Shown: positions 1-10,389 of the stretch, in pieces
Layout of the letters: each line of letters opens with the position of its first letter
How positions within the stretch are numbered: the first letter of the stretch is position 1
From: Nymphaea colorata
Lineage: Eukaryota > Streptophyta > Magnoliopsida > Nymphaeales > Nymphaeaceae
Assembly (NCBI RefSeq): GCF_008831285.2
Contig: NW_022204508.1
Coordinates: 372,001 to 436,000, forward strand
DNA length: 64,000 nucleotides
Direction of reading: 5' to 3'
The notes under the pieces: generated by a model
Told to the model about the DNA's origin: nothing
Database searches by the model: none
Seen by the model: the letters and a program-made list of their open reading frames with translations, nothing else
Program-made: the position numbers and the translations under genes

Positions 1-1306
1 ATCCCTTGTGACAAACCAAATAATAACATTCCATATTTATATAAATCATATTTTCTAAAACATTTTTAAAAGAAACCTTCTAATGCGGCCTTAGCGACTT
101 AGCTTAGACTCTTGCATGAGTCCAATCTCTCCTCCGGCTCACATTAAACTTGAAGTTGGTAATTTTAAGTTATTCCTTGATTTCTAAACTTGTGAAGGCA
201 CACATGTATATACATATTATATATATCCATGTGCGCATAATGATCTCCTCATCTTTCTCTCTCTATGCTTTCATTTTCCATTTTACAAATTTTCATATGT
301 GCATGAGTGTTTATGCATATGTGCTCTATTTCCTCTCTTTCAAACATTTTATTCCTCTTTTCAAGACAAATATCTTCCCTTACAGAATTTCCTATACATT
401 CACATATATACGTATGTATATTTTTCTTTTCCTTTTCAAATCAATACATCTTTTTCTCTTAAGCTTTTATATATGTGTATATGTGAGGAATGTACACATA
501 TGTGCATGTCTTTCTCTATCTCTCTCTCTTTCTTTTAATTAGAGTGTTTTATCTCTTGTATTCTTTTTAACATTCTCCTCTCATGATTTTTTTTATTTAC
601 CGACTTCATTAAGACCACAAACCAAGTAATGACCCAATATTGGAATCATGCTTGATGGTCTACAATCCAATCTCCTTTCAAAAAAAAAACTTTTCCTTCT
701 TACATACGATAATTAAAAAAACAAAAATCTTAGATGTATGTTGTGGTAGGAATGAATTTAGATGAATGTTGTGGTAAGAATGTTTTACATTCTTTCAATC
801 ATATAGGATGAATGTATCCATGCCTTCACCTTCACTCAATATCACTTATGATCACAAACACCACTCCAAAGAACTTAAGCAAGATGAGATGAAGCTCTAA
901 CTGGGTGGTAACTGAATTAGAACAAAATCTCAAACCTACTTAAAGTCTTAAGAGAACACTAAAATGACTTCAAAATGATTTCTCAAACTTTCCAAAGGAT
1001 ATTTTCCAATTTTAGTGTTCCCCAAAATATTTCATATTCTCAAGCAACTCTTCAAGAGTCTTTTTAAAAGTTTGAAACATCAAACTTTCAATATTTTTCT
1101 AAACCGCATATAGAATAAAAAAGTTGTTTAAGTTAAAACGAAATGCACCAATGATAAACATAGCCCTTGGGTTGATTACCCCCGGTAAAGGCGCCGGAAA
1201 TGGTTGATCCTCGTACCGATGGGCGAGTCCCTTTCTTTCTTATTTCAAAACAAAACCTTATTTTTCTGGAGCACTCCAAAACCAAGGAAAATTTTGGGAT
1301 GCAAAC
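1..1306 (+). repeat. 3' part of a long terminal repeat, LARD family
   Basis: This stretch aligns by eye with 49426-50702, the second half of the left LTR of the large element at 47810-55826. Shared landmarks are the phrase around 'aatgcggccttag', the 'gatgtatgttgtggta' motif near 733, the 'accgcatatagaat' block near 1104, and the terminal 'gggatgcaaaca' at 1295-1306, which is where both better-defined LTRs end. The window starts inside the copy, so its 5' end is unseen. After 1306 there is no primer-binding site like that of the big element, so this may be a solo or 3' LTR. Short reading frames in it have no recognisable domain. Confidence 0.75.
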
Positions 1307-1469
1307 ACCTTTCTTCTCTTTTCCCAATTTTTCTAGTTTCCCCAATGATTTAGTCAGAGGCATTAGGAAATTGACACATAAAGATGATGCTCCACCTTGA
1401 TGTGGAACTCAGGAAAGCACACAGCTGAAGGTTGATAGAAAAAAAACAAAAAGATGAAAAAAAAATCAC

Positions 1470-1589
1470 AAAAAGATGAAGAAGGAGCTAGGCATTTGCC
1501 TGGGCTTGTTAGGGTCCTTCCCTTTCCCTTTCTTAGCAGCTCTCTTCCCAGCTCCGTCGCTCCCAGAGACCTTCATCTTTGTTCCCATC
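1470..1589 (-). pseudogene. HMGB (high-mobility-group box) gene fragment
   Basis: Read on the minus strand from the ATG at 1588, the frame encodes a Lys/Gly-rich stretch followed by KDPNKPRQMPSSFFIF. Plant HMGB proteins, small chromatin architectural factors, have a basic N-terminal arm leading into KDPNKPKRPxSAFFVF at the start of the HMG box. The rest of the box (helices 2 and 3, Trp and Lys-rich core) is absent downstream: the frame stops almost at once. A splice-acceptor-like TTTCAG precedes the ATG on that strand, and a GT follows the SFFIF codons, so this could be one exon. It lies between two copies of one LTR family and has no visible continuation, so I call it a captured or stranded gene fragment. 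A live gene with far exons cannot be excluded from this window alone. Confidence 0.5.
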
Positions 1590-1599
1590 CTGAAATCAC

Positions 1600-2084
1600 A
1601 AGTTACTCCATCTGATCTCCCAAAAACCTCAAAAAAAACCATAGGAAAACAAAATCTGATTTCCTTGTGGTGGGCAATGGTGCTACCTTGCGTCGAGTTC
1701 CAGACAAGGAAGAGAGTTATGGATTTTTTTTGTTTTTTTGGCTTCCCTCCTTTATTGCCTTCTCCAATCATCTTGAGACTCTTCATTTCTTTGCGGTCTT
1801 CTTCGTTGATTTGATCCTTGTGTGAAATTTTTGGAATAATTTTTTTTTATTTCTTTCATAAATTTCCACTTATGTATTTCTTCACTCCTATCAATGGCTT
1901 TTGTGATTCAATCGGATTTGGTGTTCTTTTCCCTTGTTGCAATCGATTTTTTTCTCCGACCTGCTGAGTATATGTTGATTGATTATTAAAATTGGATGAA
2001 ACCAAAGCGGATTGAGCCGATGGATGAAAGCAGCTATGCTCTTCCGCCGTTCTTTCCAATCCCAATGTATAAAAACAAATTCAA
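1600..2084. other. Sequence with no recognised gene
   Basis: The open frame of the HMGB fragment extends upstream on the minus strand to about 1786 (a Lys-rich run resembling an HMGB N-terminus, then unrelated residues), but no conserved domain is visible. 1830-2084 is AT-rich and shows nothing I can name. If the HMGB fragment were live, this would hold its first exon, intron and promoter. Confidence 0.3.
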
Positions 2085-2800
2085 AATTAGCATACAAATT
2101 CATGAGATGTGGGGTGTATTTATAAAGGATTTTGCCCAAGAGGGGGGATGTGAGGTGTATTTATAAAGGATTTTGGAGCCAAAACCCAAAATTCAAATTT
2201 TTTTAAAATTTTATAACATTTTCATAGGAATTTCAACTAATTTTGACCTATTTTCAATTTTTTTGTAAAAGAAATAGGATTGAAATAGGTGGGATTGGCC
2301 ATTAGGCCTGCAAGAAAACATTTTCTGATGTGGGCAGGGCTAATGCCCACTAAAAATGGTCAAAAATGCCCCATAAAGAGTGGTTTTTTTGTCAAAATGA
2401 GAGGGGAAAGGGGTTCAATCACGCGTCCACGCGATCGCACGGTTGCCAAAGCGCGAGGTTGAAATTTTCTTTTAATTTAAATTTAATAAAATAGTAAAAT
2501 AAATAAATGTTGTTCATAAAATAAAATAATTGAAATGGTTTTTTTTTTTGTTACAAATGCGTGGTCGACTCCATTTTGAGTGATTCCAAACTCGCTGCAA
2601 ATCCAATTTTGGTTTAGTTGATTGTCGCCTCACTCAAGCATGCAACTTGCGTTTAAAAACACATTTTCGTCCATGCACGCGTGACGCTCAAATTTTGTCG
2701 TTTCAAACGTGATTCGAATTTTGGATCTGAAATGCTCGATTTGGATCTGAACTTGGGTTTTGGATCTTCAAAAATTTTGGAAAAATTTGAGGTGTTTACA
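2085..2800 (-). repeat. Inverted 5' part of a diverged LARD-family LTR
   Basis: The reverse complement matches the first part of the 47810 LTR. It begins at 2800 with TGTAAACACCTCAAATTTTTCC-like sequence (element at 47810: TGTAATCACCCCAAATTTTC), then the block of 'ggatctgaacttgggtttt', then the 'ggccattaggcctgcaag' and 'agccaaaacccaaaattcaaat' blocks. A 40-bp segment with 'gtgtatttataaaggattttg' is repeated at about 2113 and 2152; in the LTR this is the likely TATA-box region. Orientation is opposite to the LTR piece at 1-1306. 2330-2690 contains stretches I cannot align. Confidence 0.6.
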
Positions 2801-2833
2801 AAAGGGGAAGAGAAACTGTCCAGGGAATAGAAC

Positions 2834-2968
2834 ATGGAGTACAGGTCCGTAGGAAGATCAAATGGAAGCTCTGAGGACTTGAGAGATCTGAATGGAGTAT
2901 TGCAAAGAGTACTTGCCCAAGTCAGCTTGGATCATCCCTTTATTGCGAGTCAAAGCCCGCCGAGTTAG
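2834..2968 (+). other. Small unrecognised open frame (44 codons)
   Basis: An ATG at 2834 opens 44 codons starting MEYRSVGRSNGSSEDLRDLN and ending at TAG 2966-2968. The composition is gene-like (mixed polar residues, no low complexity), unlike the surrounding AT-rich DNA, and the frame sits just outside an LTR end. I do not recognise a family. It may be an exon remnant; the length is within what chance allows. Confidence 0.15.
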
Positions 2969-3720
2969 CTGGGATTGTCAACTAAGTACGTTTTCTATTT
3001 TATTGTGCATTGGTTAATACTGAAGTTTGTATTTTTTGAATTGTGAAATGTAGTATACTTTACTAAATATACACACATACTCATATTACATGTCATTTAT
3101 TTTTATTTGATGATAAAATCAAATATGAAGTCTCAACAGACTCACCTCTTTCATTTATTAACTATTGAAAACATGCACAATAAAAATTTATGATATAACC
3201 CAGCCAAGTTGCCGAGTCCACTCTCTGACCCCATAACCCAGTCTTCAACCGATCCGAATCTGAGCCACGAGTTTACCAACTATGTGCTCTCCTTTAGTTC
3301 CTACTGAAGGTAAGAGAGAAGAAATTGGTTCTTTGCATAGAAAAGGAGCAATGAAAAGTTTGTTACTCCACCAGGTTGAATTGCTCTGCATAAACCGAGG
3401 AACAATGAAACAGTAAGCAAGATGTAAGCAGCCTCTTATGGGTATAGACCAACTTTTTATGAAACAAAACGAAGCAAAATCTCAAAACTAAGGATCTTAA
3501 ATCAAGCTAATATATGCATAATTAAGATCAAACTTCATACATTAGCAAAAAACTTGATCTAATTAAGATTGGTGAGAAAGGTCCCATACTAAATCTATGG
3601 ACCTCAAATCCTGAGGGTCTTCCCCCGTGTTCACTTGTTCGAAACTCGAGGCAGAGGATCACTGATTTTCCAACAAGTCCAAGCTGAACTCGTCTTGCCC
3701 GATTTTATGATCTCCAATCG
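2969..3720. other. No gene seen
   Basis: AT-rich intergenic sequence. No open frame with protein-family resemblance, no repeat match elsewhere in the window that I can find. Confidence 0.4.
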
Positions 3721-3724
3721 CTGG

Positions 3725-3870
3725 TATTTAGACCTCAAAAAAAATTTACATGTAAATTTTTACAAAAATTTCTGATATAAAAATTAAAAAAAAATTATTT
3801 TTTCTGTTGTTAAAAACTTTGAAACTATAATTCGGCTCCTAATGAAAAACTCCTGACTCTACCCCTGCTT
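3725..3870 (+). repeat. Short dispersed AT-rich repeat (MITE-like), copy 1
   Basis: Contains 'tttacatgtaaattttta', a run of aaaatt, then 'cggctcctaatgaaaaac' and 'gactctacccctgc'. The same order of motifs recurs at 4385-4575, 56634-56800 and 58733-58895. No coding capacity. Confidence 0.45.
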
Positions 3871-4139
3871 GTATCTTCAACAGCAACAAAGAAATAAGGA
3901 CAAGACAAATGAGAGACGAGAAAGACATGGTTGATAAAGTTACATACAGACCACGCGCAGTGAGTACTTAAAAGGGCATAGTTGATTAAAAGTATGTACC
4001 ATTGAATAATTTTACCCATTTAGATTTGTCTTTTATGTATAGTTTGATCCTCTGAAAACCTTTAACTGGTAACTTGTTTCCAGAAATTTTTTTCAAGGAA
4101 TCACTGGAATGGGAACCGTTGTCCCCATTCTAGTTATGA

Positions 4140-4310
4140 GGCATGTGTGATCAGGGGCCAAACTATAGTTTCAAAATTTTAACAGAGGCCGAATTAGAAA
4201 TTTTCAAATTTTTTATATATTAAACTAAAATGTTTTAGACTTTCATATAAATTTTTAAAGTTTTAAAATCTGAGGGGGGGCCAAGGCCCTGCCGGCTCCT
4301 CCTTCCCTCC
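4140..4310. repeat. Short dispersed AT-rich repeat, copy 2
   Basis: An AT-rich core lies between 'caggggccaaactatag' and 'ggccctgccggctcctcc...ccgcctctg'. The GC-rich ends with opposed GGGGC and CCGCC sequences and the AT-rich centre resemble a non-autonomous DNA transposon, but clean terminal inverted repeats and a target-site duplication are not visible. Confidence 0.4.
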
Positions 4311-4384
4311 GCCTCTGTGTGTGATGGAATGTTATGAAGATTCTAGGATGAGTGTTCTCGTGCTTGATGAAAGGAAATGGGCTT

Positions 4385-4575
4385 GGTGCTGGGGCGGACC
4401 CTCACCCCAGCCCAGCCCCACCCCCAACCCCCACTCTTTGATTCAAGAAATTCAAAAATTTATATGTATATTTCCAAAATGTTAGTTTAACACAAGTGAA
4501 AATTTTGAAAATTGTTAAGATTTTGAAACCATAGTTTGGCTCTTGCAACAAAACATTCCTGGTTCCACCTCTAGT
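4385..4575. repeat. Short dispersed AT-rich repeat, copy 3
   Basis: Starts with 'tgctggggcggaccctcacc', runs through an AT-rich core with 'aatttatatgtatatttcc', and ends with 'ggctcttgcaacaaaacattcctggttccacctc'. Its right end directly precedes the LRR relic at about 4575. Confidence 0.4.
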
Positions 4576-4599
4576 TTGATATTAGTTAATATTTTCCCG

Positions 4600-4800
4600 C
4601 TCAGTAGAGACACACCAGGATACGTTGTTCCTTTTTGTAGTTTGGGAGGCCATGGCAAAGTTGAGAAACTGAGGTACTTGTGGCTTTCTTGTTCACCCAA
4701 GCTCAAGCCCTTGGTGGACGTCGTTCACCCATGAAATGTAGGAACAGATTGCCTACCTCTCAAAGTTTAAGAAAGGTTATTGGAACATAGACAAATTGAT
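4600..4800 (+). pseudogene. NLR-G: relic of a CNL C-terminal LRR
   Basis: The frame near 4645-4730 encodes LGGHGKVEKLRYLWLSCSPK and then LKPLVDVV. This matches the last LRR segment of the other CNLs here (NLR-F: LGGHWQCLPKLRYLKLQYFP NLKSLVDI; NLR-A: LGGHWQCLPKLRRLWLSKLP). A stop (TGA) follows at about 4733. Just beyond, 'gaacagattgcctacctctcaaagttt' corresponds to the EQIACLSKL codons of NLR-F, so homology continues out of frame to about 4800. Nothing upstream belongs to it; the copy is only the final LRR segment. It is the leftmost trace of the resistance-gene cluster. Confidence 0.65.
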
Positions 4801-4879
4801 TTTCTACTTCAAAGATGATGTATTTGGAATTGTTACCATAACTGACGATGCCATTGTCAATTGCTTTTACAAGGTGAAG

Positions 4880-5152
4880 AGTACAAAAGGTAAAGTTTAA
4901 CCTTCGGATTCTTGTACTCATCAAATTGTGGCTACAAGACGGCATTGCAATTTCTACTGATGCATTACTACTCCCATGGTAACACTATTATTTGATGCAT
5001 TCCTCCCATGGTAAAACTATTGTTTTTTTTTTCTGTAGTGTTAATCAGGTTTTCCATTGAAAAGAAAACAAGGAAAAGAATAAAACTGAACCATTAAGCC
5101 ACCACGTTAGACATTTCAGAACTGAAAATAAACATAAAAGATCAAATCTTGA
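4880..5152 (+). repeat. Duplicated segment, partner at 19885-20091
   Basis: Begins with 'aaagtttaaccttcggattct' and runs through 'gatgcattcctcccatg', 'gttttccattgaaaagaaaac' and 'ctgaaccattaag' to 'agatcaaatct'. The second copy at 19885-20091 has the same order with small indels and runs straight into the assembly gap. No coding potential. Confidence 0.75.
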
Positions 5153-6103
5153 GCCGCTGAATGTTGGAACGGTAAACAAACTGAAAGATTTGTTGACAAG
5201 ACAAAGGACCTCTCTCTCTCTCCGAAGCAGTAATTAAAGTATAAGCTCTATTCCCTGACGAAAACTACAAGTTTAGTGAAGAACAAGAGCACAAATTGCA
5301 TTTAAAAGAAGGAAACATGTACAAATGAAAGCAAAATAAATTTAAAGTTTTCAATTAGTTATCATCTTCACCTGCTCCAAATGAACTATCCGTTCATTTA
5401 AATAGAGCATCCTAACTAATTGTATCTTGGATCCGTTATAAGATCCGATGACAGAGGGTGGCCCCCCATGAGCCACCATCCCAAGTCCACAGACGCTTTC
5501 TTTTAAATGCCAATTGTAATTGGGTTGATACTGCACCTGTTATCTAATCTCATTATCCTTTGTTGTGATAACCTACTGTCAATCAACATGTTTATTCATG
5601 TTTTCCTCTTTATCAATGACAGACTAGTAGTCCCAACCTGTGTGTCAAATAGCGCATGTTGAGCAAACACGGGCCTTGTAGACCAGCCGGGATCAAACTC
5701 AAGACCTTCAAATTAAAGCAGGTCAAGAGTTCATTACTCAAGGTGTGTATCTTGGCACAAAATGCAAAACATCTCGCTGACCTTAGCCTGATAGATTGGA
5801 AATTAAGGTGACATGGAAGATTAGGGTTGGGGGATTTTTTTCAGATTTATTTAGCCGTAATTATGGATCTCGCCTAGGGCACATGGGCTCACCACATTCC
5901 AAACTAAGTTGTAGGCAGCTAAACTTCTGATGCCCACTCATGAGTTTATTTTTTATTTTTTATAAAATTAGCAACAAGAAATTAAATAAATGTAATTTCA
6001 TTGTCGAGTACTACACACTTTAGAATGTCCTTTCAAAATATGATTATGAATAACTACATTTCTGAAGGGTCATCAGCCACCCGAGGTAACTGCAATATTC
6101 CCA

Positions 6104-6106
<3 letters not shown>
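5153..6106. other. No gene seen
   Basis: Mostly AT-rich. A minus-strand frame at 5351-5536 has no recognised family. 5630-5760 includes 'gggatcaaactcaagacc', reminiscent of the internal promoter region of tRNA-derived SINEs, but I cannot find both A and B boxes or a tail. Confidence 0.35.

Positions 6107-6155
<49 letters not shown>
6107..6155. repeat. (AT)n microsatellite
   Basis: About 49 bp of uninterrupted AT dinucleotides. A second, shorter tract lies at 6253-6279 after a TC-rich run. Confidence 0.95.
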
Positions 6156-6157
<2 letters not shown>

Positions 6158-6689
6158 CTTTGGACACAGATTTGAAAAAAAAAGATGGCCATGATAGGAC
6201 AAAGGGCAAGATGGCCAGAAGATTTCACCTCCTCTTTCTCTCTCCCTCTATCTCGATCTATATATATATATATATATTCTTATAACATACGTTTTTTTTT
6301 TCTAAATTCAAAGGAAGTAGACTTGTAGGATGTGACAATAAAACATGTGAATTTATGTTTTAAAACAAACTTCTTAACTTAAATTAAATCAATGGTTCTA
6401 TGTAGACACGAAATTGCGATCGTACAACTACATCTTGGAGAACCAAATCCATGGAGCACTCTACTGTTATGGCTGTTCCTACAGCCCAATTGAATAACCC
6501 AGTTTTCAGCTGAGTTTTTTAAATATAAAACTTCTTCATACTTGAAAGCTACAAATTTATAGGTACGAAAATAAAGAGAGACTGGGTACATGAGAATTTA
6601 AAATTAGCAGTTTTCATTGTTCTGAATTTATCAGAATATGAGGGTCATGAAATTCAATCCATGTCCAATAATTGTTTTCAGACAGCAGT

Positions 6690-7335
6690 TTTAGTATATT
6701 ACCAGAAAGCAAAGGAATCCTGCGGTGGTTTCAAAGGAAATAAAGATTTTGATCACTAGTAGCAAGGTAGAAGCCTCCCAAGGGATTGGTGCTAAAATGC
6801 ATAAAATACCAGAAATGATTTCCGAAGAAAGCTGGAGCTTGTTTCTGGATGTGGCATCAAAAGAAGAAAATGAATTGGTGAGTCACAATTTGAAAGTTAC
6901 AGGGGAGAGGATAGTGGACAACTGTGGTGGTTTGCCACCTGTGGTCCAGACGGTAGGGTCCTTAATGCATACAAAAAAAATGACAAAAGCTGTTTGGGAA
7001 AGCATTGATAAGTGTAAGATCTAGGAATCGAAGATGCCTGCCTCATGATCATCGTCTGAAATATGCAGTAAGCTGGTAGCATTCTTCTTGGTCTCATCCT
7101 TAGCTACGATGACTTGCCACATTATTTGAAGAATTGTTTTGTATATTGCTGCATTTATAGAAAGGATTAAGTGACAGGAAGGCCAGAGTTGGTCATGCAA
7201 TGGGTGGGACATGGATTGCTTGACCAAAAGAAAGGAGTTGTGGAAGTGACAGCAGACCAATGGATTGATGATTGGATAAATCAGTGCATGATTGAAGAAA
7301 CTGAAGAAGGGGAACTAGAAAAACAGTAAAAGAAC
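6690..7335 (+). pseudogene. NLR-D part 1: broken NB-ARC (ARC) segment of a CNL
   Basis: CNL proteins are intracellular immune receptors; this piece covers the middle of the nucleotide-binding switch domain. The frame from 6725 shows the RNBS-B region (KILITSSK), then SEESWSLFLDVAS, the GLPL motif as CGGLPPVVQTVGSLMHTKK, and stops at 7024. The DNA continues to match NLR-B and NLR-A with shifts and stops: a KMPAS segment, then 'gctacgatgacttgccacattat' (the LSYDDLPHY region), 'gttttgtatattgctgcattta' (RNBS-D), and 'gtcatgcaatgggtggg'. There is no P-loop or coiled coil upstream. Homology ends at about 7335, where a copia remnant begins; the C-terminal LRR resumes at 8817. This is a dead copy. 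Confidence 0.8.
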
Positions 7336-7354
7336 AATTGCCGAAGGAGAAGCA

Positions 7355-7578
7355 TGGTATAATTGCGAGAGAAATGAAAAACTGTTTTACTGGTTACACT
7401 TGTGACTAGTCTCTTGCATTCATACAGATAGCAGTACAGGAATAGTTACACAGTTACGATAACTAATGTACATGAAGCACTAACACAATTACATTCACTG
7501 ATAGGAGAGAATATGCAAAAGAACAGAATTCTAAGTTGGATGTTAAGTTCTGGACCATCCTCAGTACCTTCCTTAACA
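7355..7578 (-). repeat. Probable LTR of a copia remnant
   Basis: On the minus strand, the purine-rich 'attgtgggggtg' at about 7580-7592 looks like a polypurine tract and is followed by TGTTAAGGAAGG at 7578, a typical LTR start; the other end may be TG at 7355. This fits the 3' LTR of the RNase H remnant to its right. No second LTR was found, so the boundaries are provisional. Confidence 0.45.
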
Positions 7579-7584
7579 CACCCC

Positions 7585-8005
7585 CACAATCTGTGCGTTG
7601 GTTCTCTTACACATAGAGTGTCTCGGCACTTTACAAAAGATAAAATACTTGATGGCTTTGTAAGCCAATCAGCTTGGTGTTCTTAGGATCGAATGAACTG
7701 TATTTGGATGTCACCTCCACTGACAGTTTCTTACAAAATGAAAACTGATCTTTATATGTTTTGTCCTGGATTGCAGCACTGAGTGCTCCTTTGTTGTCGC
7801 ACCAAAAATTTGGAGCCTGTTGCAATGAGAAACCAAGTTCCTTAATCAATGATTGCAGCCACAGTAATTCAACTATTCCTTCGACCCGTGCCCTGTACTC
7901 TGTTTCTGTGCTAGAAAGAGCTACAGATTTTTGTTTGCATGATGGCCATGACACCATATTTTCTCCAAGGAAAACAACGCAACCTGAATTTGACTTTCAA
8001 TCTGA
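7585..8005 (-). pseudogene. Ty1/copia RNase H remnant
   Basis: The minus-strand frame 7957-7631 begins MVSWPSCKQKSVALSSTETE and continues YRA, ELLWLQSLIKELG and WCDNKGALSAA. This is the conserved copia RNase H order (SWxSKKQ..VALSSTEAEYxA, LWL, CDNxxA). The TKHIExDxHFVR segment that should follow is corrupted. To the right, up to about 8005, codons resembling GCVVFLGEN extend the domain. Reverse transcriptase, integrase and gag are absent, so the element is 5'-truncated. It separates the two parts of NLR-D. Confidence 0.75.
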
Positions 8006-8816
8006 AAAAAGAAGAAAGGAGAAAAAGATGACTCAAAAATTAACATGGTTTGGAAAAATCCTACTCCATAACTCAGTCATCAATTCTTTGATGATCTGGT
8101 TCCCTTACTCAATAAGATTTTATACATAGTTTGGATGAATTCAAATTTGAATTCAGTCAACCGTTTTCAATCGGATTACAGCCTCTCGCCTTGATTCTCT
8201 CCTTTTGTTCAACGTTATCCTTAAATCTCTCATTTTTATCAAGATCCATTTTTCTCTCGTGCCCGATTTGTATCCCTGCAATATTGGTGGCACCTGATTT
8301 TATGGAAGATGAGCTGCTATGTTACCATGATCTGAGACGTCGGCACTGGCCGGTCGGCATCGAAGGCATGTAAAACTTATTTTTATTGATGTTACCAATA
8401 TCAAGATGGCAGAACTCATCAGAGCTGCATGGGCTGTTTGCAGCAGATTTTTAGAAGGTTTTGAGTACAGGGTGAAGGCGGAAAAAGGGAACTCTATGGT
8501 CGATTTTGGTGTGTTCATAATGCCCATCTAAAGGAGAGGGGAAATTTATCTTGTGAAGACCAACAGCTGCTCATAGTTGGTTTTCTCTTTTTGCTCATCT
8601 GGAGGGTTTAGTCAACCCTTTGTTTTTCTGATTGTGAAAATTAGCATTTATATAAAGCTAACCTTTCCCTGTATAGGTGATCTTGTTTGAATGAAGGTGA
8701 GGGGCCTAACCCGCATAAAGCTGTTACAGCGAATGGATATGTTTTTACTTGTCATAATTCAAGAATATGCATGTTGAATCCATTTTCAAGCTGATATAAA
8801 TCCAATCCATTTCCAG
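8006..8816. other. Unassigned insert between NLR-D parts
   Basis: Open frames exist (8131-8373 plus, 8300-8527 minus) but show no family I recognise. 8280-8540 has higher GC and gene-like composition on either strand. It may be the 5' rest of the copia insertion or another fragment. Confidence 0.3.
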
Positions 8817-9131
8817 TGGGTGTGGTGTCTCTCCCAACTAGAGGAATTGCTACTGGAAGGTTTCACCGGGGACATCACCTTGGGAGGCTACTGGAAATGC
8901 CCCCCGAAACTAAGATACCTATGCCTTTCTGACATCCCCAATCTCAAGTCCTTGGCAGACATCAATAACATTACTCTCCGACAAAATGATGCAGTAGCTA
9001 CAACATGTCCCACGGATGCAAAGAAACAGATCGCCTGCCTCTTCAAGCTTGAATTGTTGACAATTGACAGCTGTTCTGCACTTGATCTGCGGCAGGAGTT
9101 AATGGACCATCTTGACTTCATCTGTTCCTGA
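8817..9131 (+). pseudogene. NLR-D part 2: CNL C-terminal LRR
   Basis: The open frame encodes WCLSQLEELLLEGFTGDITL, then a GYWKCPPKLRYLCLSDIPNL segment and KSLADINN, then KKQIACLFKLELLTIDSCSA, and ends with a natural-looking stop at 9129-9131. It aligns without a break with the ends of NLR-A (16050-16366) and NLR-F. Upstream LRRs are missing; before 8817 the sequence is unrelated. Together with 6690-7335 it makes one split, non-functional CNL copy, assuming the two parts were once contiguous, which their shared order and strand suggest. Confidence 0.75.
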
Positions 9132-9235
9132 CATGCGATCTGTTTTCTCGTGTGAAGGCTGTCGACATGGATGAACATAGCAGAGGATTATATTGTGAAA
9201 CATGCAAAACAAGAAGGAGATGGTTTTCATCAGCT

Positions 9236-9260
9236 TAGATTCACGTTCGGTGTGAATCTA
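9236..9260. repeat. Perfect inverted repeat (hairpin)
   Basis: TAGATTCAC, a 7-base loop GTTCGGT, then GTGAATCTA. Nine paired bases just after the LRR stop of NLR-D; could fold in a 3' transcript. Confidence 0.7.
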
Positions 9261-9272
9261 GCGAAAGAGGGA

Positions 9273-9364
9273 GCATGATTTCGGCATCTGCTGTTGGTGG
9301 TGTCTGTATAAATTTTTCGCATGATTTCGGCATCTGCTGTTGGTCGTGTCTGTATAAATTTTTC
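9273..9364 (+). repeat. 46-bp tandem duplication
   Basis: Two copies with one base change, starting at 9273 and 9319, each beginning 'gcatgatttcggcatctgct' and ending 'tataaatttttc'. A recent replication slip or local duplication. Confidence 0.9.
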
Positions 9365-9379
9365 ATATTATATAATGTT

Positions 9380-10270
9380 CCCTTAACAGCCAAGGTGTTT
9401 ACCTTGCTTGAACCCCAGTAGGCAGGAATGCTATAACCACAGCTCCCTGAAGAGCAGTGCATGCACCCTCCCTGAAAAGGATGTGCCAACTGCACCCGTT
9501 TCAGATCTGCATCTTTCTGTTTAGTTGCAGTTCCTTTCTCTTCTTCAGATAAATCTTTTTTCTTTTCATGTATTTGCAGTAAGAAAGATACCCAAGTTAA
9601 AAAAGAGAGAATGTAAAAGGAGGGAAGATTTACGTTGGGTGAAAAAGGTGATTATTTACTTTGTTTATAACTGTAAAAGAATTTTTAATGTTCCTGCCTG
9701 AGGTATGCACACAAACTGAGTGACCATTTATTCCAATTTTTCAGGTAGAATTGGGCATGTGGCACATGGGAAATTAACTGTTGTTAAACTGATATCTGGT
9801 GTGCAGTGATGTGAGTCCTTTAAGAGGTAAAAATTTGTCTGTCCCCTTATTCAGGATGCCCAAATTTGAGTATCAATCAAGAACTGTATGTTGTAACTTT
9901 GATTAGGTGTACTGCTCTTGGTCAAGAAAATTATTGCTAATGGATGGACAGCCATTTGACCACAATGCTAGTTACTATTTCTCATATTTTATGACAGTTT
10001 GATTATATATATATATATATATATATATCTGTGTCTGTGTGTAATAAAGTGGCACAACATGTGTTCAATTGTTAGAATATAAGTTGTTAACACAATGGGA
10101 ATGCGGTTCAATCACATGAACTGATTCAACCAACTAACGGTAATGTGTATTAAGGTTTGTTACTCCTAAAGAAATGTTTACTCTAGACTCTCAAGCAAGA
10201 GAGAAATTTCACCTTCAAAAAAATTGTGGAACCAGCTACTGGACGTAGGAATGAAGATGATGCACATCAG
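9380..10270 (+). repeat. Segmental duplication block 1, partner at 33190-34030
   Basis: Both copies start near 'cttaacagccatggtgttta', share 'accccagtaggcaggaatgc' and 'agtgcatgcaccctccctga', and run in the same order to 'gtaggaatgaagatgatgcaca'. Differences are scattered substitutions and small indels, including an (AT)n tract at 10005-10028 in this copy only. Non-coding. It shows that the region leading into NLR-A and the region leading into NLR-B descend from one locus. Confidence 0.85.
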
Positions 10271-10389
10271 ACTTCACGGGATGCTGACTTCTATATTCTT
10301 TGTCCCAAGCTTACAACATGCAGATCATGAACGCATTGATTACCTTAACAACATGCAGAACATGCTGACTTCTATATTCTTCTATATTC

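Noticed and set aside
5630-5760. Possible tRNA-derived SINE
   Set aside because: Only one box-like word is present; no second promoter box, tail or target-site duplication.
7990-8130. Possible 5' LTR of the copia remnant at 7.6 kb
   Set aside because: No match to 7355-7578 and no primer-binding site could be found.
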